The notes: a model not told the origin generated them from the letters alone. A stretch of DNA of 25,012 bases from Candidatus Sulfopaludibacter sp. SbA3 (GCA_945865705.1 CAMBEY010000011.1:1-25012); one strand, 5' to 3'. Positions 15,478 through 23,729 are shown, numbered from the stretch's first letter. Made by a program: numbers and translations.

Positions 15478-17979
15478 ATGAAAAAAAGAGTTTGTCCGGA
15501 TCAACGCAGTGCCTGGTTCCGATGGCTTGTCCTGTGTATTTTATTGGTTGCTGCCGGGACGCTGCGCGTTCAGGCACAGCTTGTCTCTGCCGTAAATCCT
15601 CCGGATATTACATTCAATGCCGCCAATTCCGTAGCCAGCGACGCGGAGGGCAATGTTTATGTCCTGGAGACGAACGTCGGGCGTGTCACCCGCATTAATG
15701 TGAGTGGAACAAGCGCAGTGTATGCGGGCGGCGGAGCGGTGATCCTCGATCCCCTTGACCCTTCGTTTCTGCGCAGGGATGCCGAAGCCTTTAAGCTCAA
15801 TCTGAACGGAGCCGAGGGAATGCGCTTTGGGTTGGATGGCAGCCTTTATGTTTCCGATTCCACAAGAGGCCGAATCATCCGAATTACTCGAGAACCGCGC
15901 CCTGGTTTTGAAACCTCATTCTGGTTGGTGGGCCGCGTCTATGCCGGCAATGGCCGTACGGGCAATTTCGCTGAAGGCGACACGTCCTTTTTGGTTGGCC
16001 TGAGCCGGCCCACGGACCTGGCGTTTGACAGCGCGGGGAATCTTTACATTGCCGATACTGGAAATTTCCGCGTACAGCGCATCACTCCGGCGGGTGTGGT
16101 TACCCTTGTGGCGGGCAACGGGGTTGAAGGATTCGCAGGCGACGGCGGGCTGGCCATTGACGCCTCCATTCACGCGCCCCGTGGACTGGCGCTGGATTCA
16201 CTGGGCAACCTCTACATTTCAATGTATGACTTTTTCGGCGATAATTCACGAGTCCGGAAAGTTTCTCCACAGGGTATCATCTCCACGGTGGCTGGTAGCG
16301 GGCCGAAAGGATTTTCCGGCGACGCTGGTCCCGCGGTATTGGCGCAATTGAATACCCCGCACGGGCTGACGGTGGATTCCAGTAATACACTTTACATCGC
16401 CGATTCACAAAATCACAGGATCCGCATTATCACTCCCACGCAGAAGATACAAACCATCGCCGGAACCGGAGAGAGCTCGGATAATGGCGTGGGAAAGCAA
16501 GCGATTGAAACCGCTTTTAGTAATCCCCGGTCCATCAATTTCACGGCTTCCGGCAGTATGCTGGTTTCCGATGTGGGGAATTCCAGAATTCTTCGCATTT
16601 CAAATGTAGCCAACTCGCCGCGCGTGTCGCTTGAAACGTTCGTTCCAGGCGTCCTCAGCATGATTCCCGGGGGCAGCGCGCAGCGGATGGAAATTACGAT
16701 AAGCCGCTTCAATTTTACCGGCAATGTGGGTTTCACTGTTTCCGGTTTGCCAAGCACCGTCTCCGGCGGGGTGCTTAGCCCCGGATTGGGCAATACGGGA
16801 ACGATCATATTGTCAGCGGTTCCCGGCGCGACGCCACAAACCAGTCAGATAACTCTCCAAGCTTTTGCCTTGAACAACCTGAGCGAAGCGATATCGGCGG
16901 TGAGCACCAGTGTGATAATTGCCATCGTGCCAGCTCCCACCTTGGCGGTGTCTCCCACCAGCTTGTCGTTTAGCGCAACCTCCGGTGGCAGCAACCCCGC
17001 GACTCAAACCATTACTGTCTCGGATGCAGCCTTTGGGTTTTTAAGCTGGGCAGCCCTCGCCACCACGTCAAATGGTGGCAACTGGTTGAACATTACACCT
17101 ACCTCGGGAACTCAGAATACTGCTCTGGTCGTGGCTGCAACCGTGGGAAACCTTGCCGCTGGAACCTACAGCGGACATGTGCAGGTTTCTTCACCGGGAG
17201 CGATTGGCACGCCGAAGGAAATTCCGGTTACCTTCACTGTGGCAGCGCCACTGCCCTTGATCAGCACTGGCGGAATCGTAAACAATGCCAGCTACAATCA
17301 GGCGTCCGCGTCCCTGGCGCCGGGTTCCATTGCGGCCATCTTTGGCACCAACCTCACCAATGGCACCTCGTGCCTGCCTCCGTCATGCAATCCGCAATTT
17401 GGCGGAGATGGCCGTTTGGGGACCACCATGGCGGGCGCTCAGGTCCGTGTCAGTGGAGCACCAGTCCCAATTTTCTACGCCACGCCCACTCAGCTCGGCG
17501 TGCAGATTCCTTCCGAGGCAGGACCTGGACCTGTTAATGTCCAGGTTACGGTTGATGGCCGGCAAAGCGTTGTCCGAACCGTCAACCTGGAAGTTGCCGC
17601 TCCGGGAATTTTTACAACCACATCCAATGGGATTGGTGCTGGTGCTATTACCCATGCCAATGGCTCTTTGGTTACCGCCGCGAATCCAGCGGAGCGAGAT
17701 GAAATATTGACTCTCTATGCAACGGGCCTGGGCGGAACCACTCCGGCGGTGCCTACGGGAGCTGTGCCCACCGAGGCATCCGCCGCGGCGTTAGATGTTT
17801 CCCTGGCGGTGGATGGCATCTTCGTACTGCCTGAGTTCGCGGGATTAGCTGGCTGTTGCGCCGGACTCAATCAGATCAACTTCCTTGTCCCGGATACCGT
17901 GCGCACCGGCACCAGCGTAACAGTAATAGTAAATGCTGGCGGCCGCCTCAGCAACCCGGTAACTTTACAGATGCGGTAG
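15478..17979 (+). CDS. Exported NHL-repeat protein with Solibacter-type C-terminal domain
   Basis: The 833-residue protein has a signal peptide (MKKRVCP... to about VQAQ, residue 34). Residues roughly 40-385 hold NHL-type repeats (GNLYIADTGNFRVQRI, NTLYIADSQNHRIRII, with AGNGVEGFAGDGG-type linkers), which should form a beta-propeller. An Ig-like region follows, then a BACON-like domain (TLAVSPTSLSFSATSGG to about residue 590). The end (from about 595, NNASYNQASASLAPGSIAAI, later PVPIFYATPTQLGVQIPSEA) matches the C-terminal domain named for Solibacter (TIGR03437). These architectures are abundant in Acidobacteriota; binding or adhesion is inferred, not shown. The frame opens at GTG 15469 and ATG 15472; ATG 15478 is preferred because GGTGGG lies upstream at good spacing. 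Confidence 0.85.
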   Translation: MKKRVCPDQRSAWFRWLVLCILLVAAGTLRVQAQLVSAVNPPDITFNAANSVASDAEGNVYVLETNVGRVTRINVSGTSAVYAGGGAVILDPLDPSFLRRDAEAFKLNLNGAEGMRFGLDGSLYVSDSTRGRIIRITREPRPGFETSFWLVGRVYAGNGRTGNFAEGDTSFLVGLSRPTDLAFDSAGNLYIADTGNFRVQRITPAGVVTLVAGNGVEGFAGDGGLAIDASIHAPRGLALDSLGNLYISMYDFFGDNSRVRKVSPQGIISTVAGSGPKGFSGDAGPAVLAQLNTPHGLTVDSSNTLYIADSQNHRIRIITPTQKIQTIAGTGESSDNGVGKQAIETAFSNPRSINFTASGSMLVSDVGNSRILRISNVANSPRVSLETFVPGVLSMIPGGSAQRMEITISRFNFTGNVGFTVSGLPSTVSGGVLSPGLGNTGTIILSAVPGATPQTSQITLQAFALNNLSEAISAVSTSVIIAIVPAPTLAVSPTSLSFSATSGGSNPATQTITVSDAAFGFLSWAALATTSNGGNWLNITPTSGTQNTALVVAATVGNLAAGTYSGHVQVSSPGAIGTPKEIPVTFTVAAPLPLISTGGIVNNASYNQASASLAPGSIAAIFGTNLTNGTSCLPPSCNPQFGGDGRLGTTMAGAQVRVSGAPVPIFYATPTQLGVQIPSEAGPGPVNVQVTVDGRQSVVRTVNLEVAAPGIFTTTSNGIGAGAITHANGSLVTAANPAERDEILTLYATGLGGTTPAVPTGAVPTEASAAALDVSLAVDGIFVLPEFAGLAGCCAGLNQINFLVPDTVRTGTSVTVIVNAGGRLSNPVTLQMR

Positions 17980-18041
17980 AGCGGAGCGTGACGGTCAATC
18001 AGTATCCGATGACGTTGCGCTCGGTAGAGTTTTGGAACTTC

Positions 18042-18076
18042 CATCGGCCTCGGTTAAAACCGGGGCCGATGTTTTT
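18042..18076 (+). terminator. Rho-independent terminator of the NHL-repeat gene
   Basis: The arms CATCGGCCTCGG and CCGGGGCCGATG pair fully (one G-U) around the loop TTAAAA and are followed by five T. It lies 62 bases after the stop codon. The rest of the 17980-18270 gap shows no gene or other clear element. Confidence 0.88.
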
Positions 18077-18270
18077 AATACGTTCAACACCAACCTTGAA
18101 TCGCGCCATCTTCATTTTGCTCGACTAACACCGCGACGGCCAACGCGCGCGCAGGGTCGAGTGTAAAGCAGAGTGCCGATCTCTCTCCATTCCATTTTCC
18201 CCACTCACTACCTCCCCAGCTTGGTCTTTGACATGCCCCCCGGGAGGCGAGCTCATACTCGCTTTAGCGC

Positions 18271-19380
18271 TCATGACAAATTGACGCCGAGGATTTTACC
18301 GATGGAGAAGGTGAGCAGGCCAGCCGCGCCGCCGATGAACAACATGCGCAGGCCGCCGCGCACCGCCGCCTGGCCGGTGAACAGGCTCAACGTGGCACCG
18401 ACAGAGAATAGTGAGATGGCTGTGACTGCAGCGGTTACGTAGAGCGCCTGGTCCACGCTGAGCAGCAGGAAGGGAGTCAGCGGAATCAGTGCACCGGCGG
18501 AGAAGGCCATGAAGGAAAATATCGCCGCGCCCCAGGGCGAGCCTAGTTCTTCCGGATTCAATCCCAACTCTTCGCGCGCAAGCGTGGCGAGACCTTGCTC
18601 CGGATCAGCGATCATGGCCTGCGCCAGCTTCGCGGCTTCGGGCCTGCTCAGGCCGCGCGCTTCGTAGATTAGTGCCAGCTCGGCGGCTTCCTCTTCGGGA
18701 TACTCGGCCAGTTCCTCGCGTTCGAGCCCGATCTGGTGCTCGTACATTTCCCGTTGCGAGCGCACCGAGATATATTCGCCCGCGGCCATCGAGAACGCTC
18801 CGGCCAGCAGTCCGGCGAACCCAGACAGGACGATCATGTCGGATGGATTATTTCGGGCGGCATCCAGCGTAGCCCCAGCGACGCCCATGATGAGGCTGGC
18901 GTTGGAGACGAGGCCGTCATTCACGCCGAAGACGGCGGCCCGCAGATTTCCGCCGGAAGAAAGCCCCCGATGCCGAAGCTCCATGGTGCCCGTGGTGGCT
19001 GCGGTGGGCATGGCATGCCCCGCGCCTTCAGTTGCCCCCCCGCCTGCGCCGCCCGCAGTGCTAGCCGATATGGGCGCGTTGGAATAGATGGACAGTCCGC
19101 GAATCTTCATCGCCGCCAGCACGGGGCGCATGTGCCGTGGTCCGAGGAGCCGAATCAGGTCGGCTACAATGCGCGTGCGGAGATCGGGTTGGTAACGCGT
19201 TTCGGTTGGCATCCGGCCCTGCTTGCGCGCAGTTTCCAGCCACATCCCCGCCTGTTTTTCGGCGGCATCCGCCAGCCCGGAGAACAGTGCCTGGCGCGAC
19301 GTGCCCGCCTCTTTTTCCGCCACAACGCGGTAAAGGAACGCCGACTGCATCTCCTCGTGCCATCCGGATTGTTCACTCAT
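18271..19380 (-). CDS. Erythrin-VIT1 (MbfA-like) iron transporter
   Basis: The 369-residue protein joins an N-terminal ferritin/rubrerythrin-like part (about residues 1-95) to a CCC1/VIT1 membrane domain (from about 140). The VIT1 part is marked by FGVNDGLVSNASLIMGV at 151-167, GAFSMAAGEYISVRSQRE and a C-terminal set of hydrophobic helices. The link is a Gly/Ala-rich stretch (105-130). Relatives such as MbfA of rhizobia export iron and protect against peroxide stress. In the N-terminal part the helix that normally carries an ExxH metal motif reads AEKQ at 40-43, so a ferroxidase site may be incomplete. A hydrophilic acidic segment between membrane helices (EREELAEYPEEEAAEL) is typical of the family. 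The ribosome site is weak. Confidence 0.82.
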   Translation of the reverse strand: MSEQSGWHEEMQSAFLYRVVAEKEAGTSRQALFSGLADAAEKQAGMWLETARKQGRMPTETRYQPDLRTRIVADLIRLLGPRHMRPVLAAMKIRGLSIYSNAPISASTAGGAGGGATEGAGHAMPTAATTGTMELRHRGLSSGGNLRAAVFGVNDGLVSNASLIMGVAGATLDAARNNPSDMIVLSGFAGLLAGAFSMAAGEYISVRSQREMYEHQIGLEREELAEYPEEEAAELALIYEARGLSRPEAAKLAQAMIADPEQGLATLAREELGLNPEELGSPWGAAIFSFMAFSAGALIPLTPFLLLSVDQALYVTAAVTAISLFSVGATLSLFTGQAAVRGGLRMLFIGGAAGLLTFSIGKILGVNLS

Positions 19381-19549
19381 AGATTGCCGCCAATTCGGAG
19401 TCTTGAAGCGAAAAGCCCGCGCGACTCCAACCCCGGGGAGGACGCGGCTTCCCGTGCGCCCCGACGTGCTTTTGCATCGGAAGCTGCGTCAAGCGCTTTT
19501 TTTGTCGCGGGATATTCTGACCCATCCATTCAATCATCCCCGTCGCAGG

Positions 19550-19921
19550 TCAGGCCGCTGGGGAGTGGATGAGGAACTCATTGCCATCTGGGTCGGTGAA
19601 CTGAGCGAATATGCCCCAAGGCAGCCTCTTGGGCGCTTCCCGAAACTCGACTCCCCGAGCTACCAGTTCTTGATAAGTCTGCTCAACATCGGCGCAATGA
19701 AAAACAATGGACGGCCGGCGATTCTCCCAGTCCGGCATCATGGCGCGGGGGTAAAGGACCAGGCAGGATTGGCCCCCCTTGGGAGCCAGCTCCACCCAGT
19801 CTCCCTGTGGGCCCATAGTCTCGCGTCTCCGGACTTCCAATCCGAGTCCATCTGTATAAAATGATAATGATTTCGGTTGATCAGAGACGTATATAGCAAC
19901 CGTTTTAATGTACTTTATCAT
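19550..19921 (-). CDS. VOC (glyoxalase/bleomycin resistance-type) protein
   Basis: The 123-residue protein has the paired beta-alpha-beta-beta-beta modules of the vicinal oxygen chelate fold. The first opens IKTVAIYVSDQPKSLSFYTD and the second opens SIVFHCADVEQTYQELVARG; the protein closes with FTDPDGNEFLIHSP. Such proteins are isomerases, dioxygenases or antibiotic-binding proteins, and nothing here chooses among them. ATG 19921 lacks a Shine-Dalgarno sequence and follows a very AT-rich upstream stretch (about 19919-19960), unlike the rest of the window. On the same strand, the PuuD-like gene upstream is separated by a terminator, so it is probably transcribed alone. Confidence 0.82.
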   Translation of the reverse strand: MIKYIKTVAIYVSDQPKSLSFYTDGLGLEVRRRETMGPQGDWVELAPKGGQSCLVLYPRAMMPDWENRRPSIVFHCADVEQTYQELVARGVEFREAPKRLPWGIFAQFTDPDGNEFLIHSPAA

Positions 19922-19964
19922 GTTTATTTAGTTATATTTACAAAATAAATAGTGGTTAACTACA

Positions 19965-19992
19965 AACGGGCCGCGATGGACTGCGGCCCGTT
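19965..19992 (-). terminator. Hairpin terminator of the PuuD-like gene
   Basis: AACGGGCCGC and GCGGCCCGTT form a perfect 10-bp stem with an eight-base loop, 32 bases past the stop of the PuuD-like gene. On the minus strand it is followed by TTTGTAGTT, a modest T tract. Confidence 0.72.
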
Positions 19993-20024
19993 GTATTTGA
20001 TCAAATTACTTAACTGGAACTGTG

Positions 20025-20645
20025 TTAAACGGAAGTTCCAACCTTGGGTGAAAACTTCACCGCGTGCCAGATCAGACCCAAGCCGATCGCAGTGAAGACC
20101 AGAAACGTTGGGAGGTCAAATGCCGCGTAGTGGTTAGGGGCTAACATGCCGAAAAGCATCGGCGCAGAGAGGTAGGTATTAGTCCGCGAAGTCAGATAGG
20201 CGCGACGGCGCAGGCCTGGCAGCTCCTCAGCGGAGGCCGTGCCGCCCAATATCTTCTTCTGAGTGGGCCAGATGATGAACCAGACGTTGAACCACATGAT
20301 GATGCCCAGGGTCATGCCTACCATGATCCACAGCGCGCGGTCGGAGATGCCGCCGCCAGCTTCACGCATAAACATATTCTCGCCGCCGCCCGGAGTGTAC
20401 ATGTAGATCTGCCAGAACAGCCACAGGCCAGCCAGCAGAGTGATCATGGCTCCCCAGCGGAACCACCATAGTGCGCGCGTCATTAGCTTAGTACCCAATG
20501 CCTTCTTGCCGGCGTCATCCAGCGCCGCCTGCAGAGGAACGTTCACGAAATTGAAAAAATAGAGATGCCCGATCCAGACGATGCCGGCAAGAACATGCAG
20601 CCAGCGTGCCAGCAAATGCACCACGTCATATAGGTTCCACGCCAT
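20025..20645 (-). CDS. PuuD-like (Urate_ox_N) membrane protein
   Basis: The 206-residue protein is strongly hydrophobic with about five or six membrane helices. Its start, VVHLLARWLHVLAGIVWIGH, and the central LWIMVGMTLGIIMWFNVWFI segment match the membrane domain found at the N-terminus of the urate hydroxylase PuuD. The histidines near the start could bind haem. Full-length PuuD also has a C-terminal cytochrome c domain with a CxxCH motif; it is absent here. No purine-degradation genes are nearby, so urate oxidation is not assured and another redox role is possible. A strong AAGGAGG ribosome site lies eight bases before ATG 20645. It is transcribed away from the ccm cluster. Confidence 0.75.
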   Translation of the reverse strand: MAWNLYDVVHLLARWLHVLAGIVWIGHLYFFNFVNVPLQAALDDAGKKALGTKLMTRALWWFRWGAMITLLAGLWLFWQIYMYTPGGGENMFMREAGGGISDRALWIMVGMTLGIIMWFNVWFIIWPTQKKILGGTASAEELPGLRRRAYLTSRTNTYLSAPMLFGMLAPNHYAAFDLPTFLVFTAIGLGLIWHAVKFSPKVGTSV

Positions 20646-20712
20646 TTCCAGCCCCTCCTTGATAACCCTCTTGCGAATCGATGGTATTCCGGTTGCAAAA
20701 TCGTCGCGGCGC

Positions 20713-20750
20713 TTGCATCATGCAAAAATCCGCGAGAAGGACATTATAAT
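20713..20750 (+). promoter_or_regulatory. -10 box and upstream palindrome before the ccm cluster
   Basis: A perfect TATAAT lies at 20745-20750. About 20 bases upstream is the palindrome TTGCAT-C-ATGCAA (20713-20725), which might bind a regulator. No good -35 at 17-base spacing is present, which would fit an activator-dependent promoter. The site is between the divergent PuuD-like gene and the ccm cluster. Confidence 0.45.
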
Positions 20751-20821
20751 GATTAGGCGCATTTTTCGATAGGCATTCGTTTATGGAAGAGGATGGGCGC
20801 TGGGCGTCTCCGAGGTCATCA

Positions 20822-21937
20822 ATGTATTTTTCTGGTCCCAATCGCTGCGGGATGTATCGCGAGGCTAGCCGCCATTACCTTGGGGTGGCCATTACTTGGC
20901 TGATAGCCATCGGGGTTCTCGCCGTGGGTGTACTACATGCGCAGGCCCCGAACGCTGGCACGACCCCTGGCATGCTGAAGGGCCGCGCCGTCAACGGGAC
21001 GACAGGGCAGCCGGTCGCCAATGTTTCCGTCGAGTATGTGCAGTTGTCGCAGGGCATGGTTCCGGTGGAGATCGTGCGCACGGACGCGGCAGGGAATTTC
21101 CAGTTCAGCAAAGTTCCCGTGCCCGGCAATACGCCGGGCCCGCCGGGACTGCTGCGCATCGAGCATCAGGGCGCGACTTACTCGCAGCCGGTGATGGGCG
21201 GCGGTCAAGCTGGCCAACCGGGCATGCCACCAGGTATGGCGACGGGCGACAACGTAACGGTTACGATTTACGACTCAAGTTCCGACCGCGACTTGTTTGT
21301 GGTGCATGAACACGCCATCTTCGTCCGCCCGAGCGGCAGCACGATGACTGTGCTGGAGCAAGTCTTCATCGAGAACACATCCGCGCCGCCGCGTGCCTAC
21401 GTAAACGCCAATGGAACATTTCGCTTCACACTGCCAGCCAAGCCGCGCGGGGAGGTTAGCGTGTCATTGCAAGGCGCGGCGGGCATGCCTCTGCCTCAGA
21501 CGCCGCGCCCGGACGCGACAGTTCCTAACACCTACACCATCGACTATCCGATCCGGCCCGGCGAGTCGATCATCCGCGTGAATTATCAGCTCGACTACCA
21601 ACAGCCCTACGATTTCTCGAAGCCGCTCGATCGCCTGCCTGAACAGGTTCACGTGGTAACGCCGGGCGACAACGTAAAGATCGAGTCGGAGAACATGATC
21701 CCGGCGGGCAAAGACGACGCCTCGGGCTTTTCCGCCTATCTGCTTCAGCCGGTGGGTAACGTGGTGAACTTCCGTGTTAGTGGCGAAGCGCCGCCCGATC
21801 AAGTCTCGGCCACGCAAGACCAGGAAGGCGGGCTGACGCCGATTCCGAACCCGTTGCATGAGTATCGCTGGCCGTTGTTTGGCGGGCTCGGCGCGGTGTT
21901 GCTGGCGGGCTTCGTTTACCTTTATAAGAAGGGATAG
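20822..21937 (+). CDS. Exported protein with carboxypeptidase-regulatory-like domain, first gene of ccm cluster
   Basis: The 371-residue protein has a hydrophobic export segment (VAITWLIAIGVLAVGVLHAQA, ending near residue 41). It is followed by a small beta-sandwich of the carboxypeptidase regulatory type (MLKGRAVNGTTGQPVANVSV ... DAAGNFQFSKVP). A Pro/Gly-rich linker and a larger beta-rich region follow, and a final membrane helix near the C-terminus (GGLGAVLLAGFVYLYKKG) would anchor it with most of the chain outside the cytoplasm. The frame opens at ATG 20783; ATG 20822 is preferred because GAGG stands six bases upstream. It is 36 bases before ccmA on the same strand, suggesting a link with cytochrome c maturation, perhaps haem or apocytochrome handling. 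The function is unknown. Confidence 0.75.
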   Translation: MYFSGPNRCGMYREASRHYLGVAITWLIAIGVLAVGVLHAQAPNAGTTPGMLKGRAVNGTTGQPVANVSVEYVQLSQGMVPVEIVRTDAAGNFQFSKVPVPGNTPGPPGLLRIEHQGATYSQPVMGGGQAGQPGMPPGMATGDNVTVTIYDSSSDRDLFVVHEHAIFVRPSGSTMTVLEQVFIENTSAPPRAYVNANGTFRFTLPAKPRGEVSVSLQGAAGMPLPQTPRPDATVPNTYTIDYPIRPGESIIRVNYQLDYQQPYDFSKPLDRLPEQVHVVTPGDNVKIESENMIPAGKDDASGFSAYLLQPVGNVVNFRVSGEAPPDQVSATQDQEGGLTPIPNPLHEYRWPLFGGLGAVLLAGFVYLYKKG

Positions 21938-21973
21938 CGGACGCGTATCCCCACTTGCACTTGATGTCCACCT

Positions 21974-22687
21974 ATGCAGATACACGCCCGCCATTTGACT
22001 AAGCTCTACGGCGACTTCCCCGCCGTGCAGAACCTGAGCTTCGAGGTCGCCAGCGGCGAGTTCGTCGCGCTGCTGGGCCGCAACGGCGCGGGCAAAACGA
22101 CGCTCCTGAAGATGCTGGCACTGCTGACGCGGCCCAGCTCGGGGGAATTGCAGTTCGGCACCGCTACGGAAAATGACGCGACGGTGGGTGGCGACGATTA
22201 CGCGTTGCGTGGCAGGATCGGATTGCTAGGGCATAATACGTTTCTCTACGATGAACTGTCGGCGGAAGAGAACCTGCGTTTCTACGGCGGGATCTACGGG
22301 ATCAGCAACATCGCGGCGGCCATCAACGGCATGCTGGAGAAGGTGGGCTTGGCGCAATTCTCGCGCGAGCTGGTGCGCAACTATTCGCGCGGCATGCGTC
22401 AGCGGCTCTCCATCGCGCGCCTGTTTCTGACGGAGCCGGAGCTGATCCTGCTCGACGAGCCCTTCACCGGCCTCGACGACCGCGCAACAGAAGTGTTGGA
22501 AAACATGCTGGCGGAGGCTGCGCGAGAGAAGCGCACCATCGTTCTGTGTACGCATCAGTTGGACCTGGCGTTGAAACACGCCACGCGGCTTCTAATTTTG
22601 GAGCGCGGCAAAGCGGCCTTCCTGGGGCCGAACGATCCGGAGCATTTGCCGGAGATGTACGAAGTGTACCGGCGGCACGCCGGATAG
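21974..22687 (+). CDS. ccmA: ABC transporter ATP-binding protein, CcmA type
   Basis: The 237-residue ATPase has Walker A GRNGAGKT at 35-42, the signature region YSRGMRQRLS at 137-146 (SRGM in place of the common LSGG), Walker B LILLDEP ending at D161-E162, and the switch histidine H194 in CTHQ. The SRGM signature, short length and next-door ccmC point to CcmA, the ATPase that releases haem from the CcmC-CcmE complex in System I cytochrome c maturation. Its usual membrane partner CcmB is not encoded beside it: the ccmC start comes 19 bases after this stop. Without CcmB an alternative is the ATPase of an unrelated ABC exporter, so the symbol rests partly on context. Confidence 0.75.
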   Translation: MQIHARHLTKLYGDFPAVQNLSFEVASGEFVALLGRNGAGKTTLLKMLALLTRPSSGELQFGTATENDATVGGDDYALRGRIGLLGHNTFLYDELSAEENLRFYGGIYGISNIAAAINGMLEKVGLAQFSRELVRNYSRGMRQRLSIARLFLTEPELILLDEPFTGLDDRATEVLENMLAEAAREKRTIVLCTHQLDLALKHATRLLILERGKAAFLGPNDPEHLPEMYEVYRRHAG

Positions 22688-22706
22688 GGATAACGGGGCA
22701 AAGCGA

Positions 22707-23387
22707 ATGGGACTCATGCAGGCAATCATGGCGCTGACCGCGGCAGGCATGGTGGCGACCATGTACGGCGCATTCCTGTGGGCGCCGACGGAAGTGACGA
22801 TGGGCGATGTGCAGCGCATCTTCTATATCCACATGGCCTGCTGGGCAGTGGCCTTCCCGGCCTACTTCGTCGTGTCGTTCACCGGCATCGCGTATCTCAT
22901 CAACGGCAACATGAAGTGGGACCGCATCGGTCTGGCCTGCGCCGAGATCGGCACGCTCTTCTGCACCGGCGGGCTCATCACCGGGCCGCTGTGGGCCAAG
23001 CCGGCCTGGGGCGTCTGGTGGACCTGGGACATGCGCCTCACGCTGAGCCTGATTGTCTGGCTGCTTTATTTGAGCTACCTGCTGCTGCGCGACTTCATCG
23101 AAGAGCCGGTGAAGCGCGCCAAGTTCGCGGCCATCTACGGTATCTTCGCCATCCCGGCGGTGATCTTTGACTACATGGCCATCCGCCTGTGGCGCACCCA
23201 GCATCCGCAGCCGGTGATCATGGGCGGCGAAGGCTCGGGGCTGGACCCGACGATGCGCATGGTGCTGCTGATCAGCACCGTGACATTTGTGGTGTGGTTC
23301 ATCCTGCTGGCCATGCTGCGCGTGCGCCTGGAGAAGCAGCGCGACGAAGTCAGCCAGTTGCGCCGCGAGCTGATGATGGGTTCGTAA
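22707..23387 (+). CDS. ccmC: Cytochrome c biogenesis protein CcmC
   Basis: The 226-residue integral membrane protein has about six hydrophobic helices. Its tryptophan-rich haem-handling segment WGVWWTWD occupies residues 101-108, and two histidines match the axial haem ligands of CcmC: H42 (FYIHMACW) and H166 (RTQHPQP). CcmC loads haem onto CcmE at the outer face of the membrane in System I. It follows ccmA by 19 bases, so the two are surely co-transcribed. The charged C-terminus (RVRLEKQRDEVSQLRREL) may form a short coiled coil. A 204-base gap with paired palindromic repeats separates it from the small ccmD-like gene. Confidence 0.92.
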   Translation: MGLMQAIMALTAAGMVATMYGAFLWAPTEVTMGDVQRIFYIHMACWAVAFPAYFVVSFTGIAYLINGNMKWDRIGLACAEIGTLFCTGGLITGPLWAKPAWGVWWTWDMRLTLSLIVWLLYLSYLLLRDFIEEPVKRAKFAAIYGIFAIPAVIFDYMAIRLWRTQHPQPVIMGGEGSGLDPTMRMVLLISTVTFVVWFILLAMLRVRLEKQRDEVSQLRRELMMGS

Positions 23388-23416
23388 TTACTATGCGCGT
23401 GCCAGTGCTGCGCGAA

Positions 23417-23553
23417 CAGTGCCGCGCGCGTCAGCAAGCGGGCCGATGGAAACCGGCGCTGGAATGTGGATGGTGTGATTAGCTAATTTGGAAAACAAGC
23501 GGACCCGGGAGATGGTTTTTACATCGGCCCGCTCCCTAACGGTCGCGGCACTG
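23417..23553. repeat. Imperfect inverted pair of REP-like repeats between ccmC and ccmD
   Basis: Two 32-base units, 23417-23448 and 23522-23553, are in opposite orientation. Their outer 10 bases (CAGTGCCGCG) and inner 11 bases (GCGGGCCGATG) match exactly, while the central 11 bases differ at five positions. The pair can fold into a large hairpin within the ccmC-ccmD gap. The second unit resembles the copy at 10743-10769. This gap holds no gene. Confidence 0.75.
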
Positions 23554-23591
23554 CCACGCGGCACAGTTAAGAAGCAAACGAAAGGACACAC

Positions 23592-23729
23592 ATGCAATAC
23601 ATCTTCTGGGCCTACGCGGCCGTCTGGGTTCTGAACGTTTTATACATGGCCAGCATCAACTCGCGCCAAACCGCGCTGCGCCGCGAAATCGACACGCTGA
23701 AATCCATGGTGGACCAGAAGCAGCGGTAG
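23592..23729 (+). CDS. CcmD-like small membrane protein
   Basis: This 45-residue protein begins MQYIFWAYAAVWVLNVLYMA, a single membrane helix, and continues with a charged helical tail (LRREIDTLKSMVDQKQR). This is the form of the alternative CcmD family (CcmD is a small membrane protein that binds CcmC and aids release of haem-loaded CcmE). It lies downstream of ccmC on the same strand. The start codon ATG 23592 follows AAAGGA at suitable spacing. The gene is bracketed on both sides by inverted palindromic repeats, unusual for an operon member. No ccmE, ccmF or ccmH follows; the next gene is convergent. Confidence 0.78.
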   Translation: MQYIFWAYAAVWVLNVLYMASINSRQTALRREIDTLKSMVDQKQR

